A stretch of DNA of 8,520 bases from positions 1 through 8,520 of the forward strand of contig JBGPLH010000126.1 of assembly GCA_041486365.1 (NCBI GenBank), in the 5' to 3' direction. The DNA comes from JBGPLH01 sp041486365 [NCBI: Thermodesulfobacteriota bacterium] (GTDB lineage Bacteria; JAUYMQ01). The stretch's first letter is position 1. Every line of letters begins with the position of its first letter. The translations under genes were made by a program, and so were the position numbers. The notes beneath the pieces were generated by a model. That model searched no databases and had not been told where the DNA came from. It saw nothing but the letters and a program-made list of their open reading frames with translations. Below are positions 6,734 through 8,520 of this stretch, one piece after another.

Positions 6734-8520
6734 GGGCGTCCCCTCTCCGACGGCGGCAGCAACGACTCGTCCCAGCCGACGAGGCGGTTGAGGGCCGCCG
6801 CGCAGGTGAACTCGAAGCCGTCGATCGCGAAGGCCGTCCTTCCCTCCGGAGTGAGGCAGAGGATGTCCGACCGGACGTTCGCCTCGCCGGATCCCTCGAG
6901 GACCCGGAGCGAGACGGTGAGCGGCTTCGCGGGATCGAAGGCGTAGCGGCGCACGGCCCGCAGGCGGGAAGGCAGGCCGGTCATGTCGTGGATCGCGCGC
7001 ACCCAGAGCAGCGCGAGCTGAAGGCACCCATCGACGAGCACCGGATCGATTGTCCAGCGGGCCGCGCCGCCGGTCCCCTCGAGGCAGGAGGACGGCCGCG
7101 AGGGCGCGATCTCCGAGAGGATCCCCTCTTCGGAGACGCCGAGCACGCGGCGCACGCACTGGAACACGGGTCCATGGAAGAGCCACTTCCGATACGCGTC
7201 GCCGATGGGAATCGGATAGGGCGGCAACGTCGCGAGGAAGGGATGGCGCGCCGCCGGTCCCTCCGTGAGGCGGGCGCCGAGCAGGATCGTCGCGCGGTAG
7301 CACGCGCGGTCGGGGCGGCCCGGCTCGGTGATCTCGACGGCGGCCTCGATGGCGTCGGAGGCCTCCGAGGGCGCGTGGGTCTTCGGTCGGACCGCGATGC
7401 GGATCGGGAAGGTGGCCTGGGCGAGCGTGATGCCGCGCAGCACCCGCACGTCGCGGGCGCCGGTCACGACCAGGTCGGGCCAGGCCTTCTGCGCCGCCTC
7501 CGCCATGAGCGCGAGCCCGGCCGCGGCCGGCAGCACCGGCTTTCCGTCGAGCTTGTGGTGATGCAGGTAACGGTCGAACGCGGGATCGAGCACGCGCAGG
7601 CACTCCATCTCGCCGCCCCGGCCCGGGACGAGCCGTTCGCGGTGAAGGAGGGGCGTGACGAGGGTTTCCGCCGGCGCGGCCTCGCCGCCCGGGAGATCCC
7701 GCCAGGGCCCGTCGCCGATGACCAGGACCGACCCGCGCGCCTTCGGCGCTCCGATCTCCGCCAGCAGCGCCTCGCAGCCCGCCGCCGGGGGGATCACCCG
7801 CACGCCCCGCTCCGCGAACTGCCGCTTCACTTCCTCGCCGGCCATTCCCACGCTATCCCAGGGCCCCCAGTCCAGCGCCACGACGCGCCCCTCCCAGCGC
7901 CGATCCAGGAACGCCGCGAGGTGGTTCAGCACCTCGTTCGCGGCGCCGTAATCGGCCTGCCCGCGGTTGCCGAAGGCGCCGGTCACGCTGCTCATGAAGA
8001 CGAGGAAGCGCAGCCCCTCCGGGCGCAGCATGCGCGCGAGCAGGAAGGCCGAATCGGCCTTCGTGTCGAAGACGCGGTCGAAGGACTCGGGGCTCTTCTC
8101 CTCGAGGAGCTTGTCCTCGATCACGCCCGCTCCGTGGATCACCCCGTCGATCCGGCCGTACGTCGCGTAGGTCTCCTCGATCACCGCGCCGAGCGCCGAG
8201 GCGTCGCGGGCGTCCGCCTGACGGTAGACGATCCGCGCTCCCGTCCCGCGCATCGCACGGAGGTTCTCGCGGATCTCCCGCGCGCCCAGGGTGCGCCCGA
8301 TCTCCGCCTCGATGGCGCGAGGGGTCGGGCGCGCACCCGCGATCTTCGCGCGCTGGAGCAGCGCGGCGCGCATGGCGGCGGGGCTCCCGGCGGAAGCCAG
8401 ATCCGGCGGCTCGTCCTCCGGCGGAAGGGGCGAGCGGCCGAGCAGCACGATGGTGGGCTTCGCACGCTCGGCCAGCGTGCGGGCGATGGCCGCGGTGATC
8501 CCCCGGGCGCCGCCGGTCAC
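6730..8520 (-). CDS. Multidomain polyketide/PUFA-type synthase, C-terminal part (KR-DH), 5' end outside window
   Basis: This is the C-terminal 596 residues of a larger synthase; the frame is open at the right edge, so the true start and the N-terminal domains are missing. The first GTG in view lies inside the Rossmann motif (TGGARGIT, residues 2-9) and is not a start. Residues 1 to about 270 form an NADPH-dependent ketoreductase. Visible catalytic candidates are K154 (FDTKADS), S178 (FMSSVTG), Y191 and N195 (DYGAANEVLNH). Residues about 30-92 are a long helical insert after the second strand, which I associate from memory with PUFA-synthase-type KRs. Residues about 300-575 form a double-hotdog dehydratase: H322 in YLHHHKLDGKPVLP is the likely catalytic His, and D497 with Q501 (DPVLVDGCLQ) lie in the second hotdog. 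No domain follows the DH. KR before DH is the PfaA/PksE order, not the DH-KR order of modular PKS. The stop overlaps the next gene's start by 4 bases. KS, AT and carrier domains upstream are expected but not seen. Confidence 0.9.
   Translation of the reverse strand: MTGGARGITAAIARTLAERAKPTIVLLGRSPLPPEDEPPDLASAGSPAAMRAALLQRAKIAGARPTPRAIEAEIGRTLGAREIRENLRAMRGTGARIVYRQADARDASALGAVIEETYATYGRIDGVIHGAGVIEDKLLEEKSPESFDRVFDTKADSAFLLARMLRPEGLRFLVFMSSVTGAFGNRGQADYGAANEVLNHLAAFLDRRWEGRVVALDWGPWDSVGMAGEEVKRQFAERGVRVIPPAAGCEALLAEIGAPKARGSVLVIGDGPWRDLPGGEAAPAETLVTPLLHRERLVPGRGGEMECLRVLDPAFDRYLHHHKLDGKPVLPAAAGLALMAEAAQKAWPDLVVTGARDVRVLRGITLAQATFPIRIAVRPKTHAPSEASDAIEAAVEITEPGRPDRACYRATILLGARLTEGPAARHPFLATLPPYPIPIGDAYRKWLFHGPVFQCVRRVLGVSEEGILSEIAPSRPSSCLEGTGGAARWTIDPVLVDGCLQLALLWVRAIHDMTGLPSRLRAVRRYAFDPAKPLTVSLRVLEGSGEANVRSDILCLTPEGRTAFAIDGFEFTCAAALNRLVGWDESLLPPSERGRP
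6740..6748 (-). promoter_or_regulatory. Ribosome binding site for the KS-AT-DH-PPTase gene
   Basis: The minus strand reads GGAGAGGGG, 6 bases before the GTG at 6733-6731. It lies inside the last codons of the upstream synthase gene. Together with the GTGA stop/start overlap it fixes the start of the downstream gene and suggests translational coupling. Confidence 0.6.

Noticed and set aside
4706-6946. A 746-codon plus-strand open frame, and a 637-codon one at 2507-4420
   Set aside because: Both are antisense to well-supported KS, AT and DH sequence. Their Arg/Val/Asp/Glu-rich composition is the usual shadow of GC-rich genes on the opposite strand, and no motif is recognisable.
6734-7603. A 290-codon N-terminal extension of the KS-AT-DH-PPTase reading frame
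   Set aside because: It lies wholly inside the upstream synthase gene in another frame, is Arg/Pro/Gly-rich with no domain pattern, and the KS starts exactly after the GTG at 6733 with a ribosome site.
1751-8520. Naming the cluster as an enediyne pathway because of the DH and fused PPTase
   Set aside because: PksE carries KS-AT-ACP-KR-DH-PPTase on one chain and sits next to an E10-type thioesterase and the E3/E4/E5 genes. Here the domains are split and none of those partners is visible.

Overview
The window is GC-rich bacterial DNA from an organism I cannot place to phylum. It carries one tightly packed block of four genes, all on the minus strand and read from the right edge to the left edge. 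There is no intergenic space. Two junctions overlap by 4 bases (GTGA at 6730-6733, ATGA at 1751-1754), and the third is a stop codon directly abutting a start codon (1434/1433). This looks like the 3' part of a single translationally coupled operon. Its promoter lies beyond the right edge, and at least part of the last gene lies beyond the left edge.

In transcription order the genes are as follows. (1) 8520-6730: the C-terminal 596 residues of a large multidomain synthase, containing a ketoreductase (KR) followed by a double-hotdog dehydratase (DH). (2) 6733-1751: a complete 1660-residue polyketide/fatty-acid synthase, reading ketosynthase (KS) - acyltransferase (AT) - Ala/Pro-rich linker - DH - phosphopantetheinyl transferase (PPTase), with no carrier domain and no KR. 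(3) 1754-1434: a 106-residue discrete acyl carrier protein (ACP). (4) 1433-1: a predicted cytoplasmic phosphodiesterase/nucleotide pyrophosphatase-like protein of the alkaline phosphatase superfamily, cut by the left edge.

The KR-then-DH order, the long insert in the KR, the KS style and the PPTase fused at a C terminus all point to the iterative 'secondary lipid' synthase group. That group includes polyunsaturated fatty acid (Pfa), heterocyst glycolipid (Hgl) and enediyne (PksE) synthases. They differ from ordinary modular polyketide assembly lines. The likely working scheme is inferred. The KS-AT protein elongates malonyl units on carrier domains supplied in trans, by the upstream synthase and/or the small ACP. 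The KR of the upstream protein reduces each keto group, the two DH domains dehydrate, and the fused PPTase activates the carriers. No enoylreductase, thioesterase or chain-length-factor domain is visible here, so the product cannot be named. A long unsaturated or hydroxylated acyl chain is the most economical guess. The most interesting points are the split KS-AT-DH-PPTase architecture and the phosphodiesterase coupled directly to the ACP gene.
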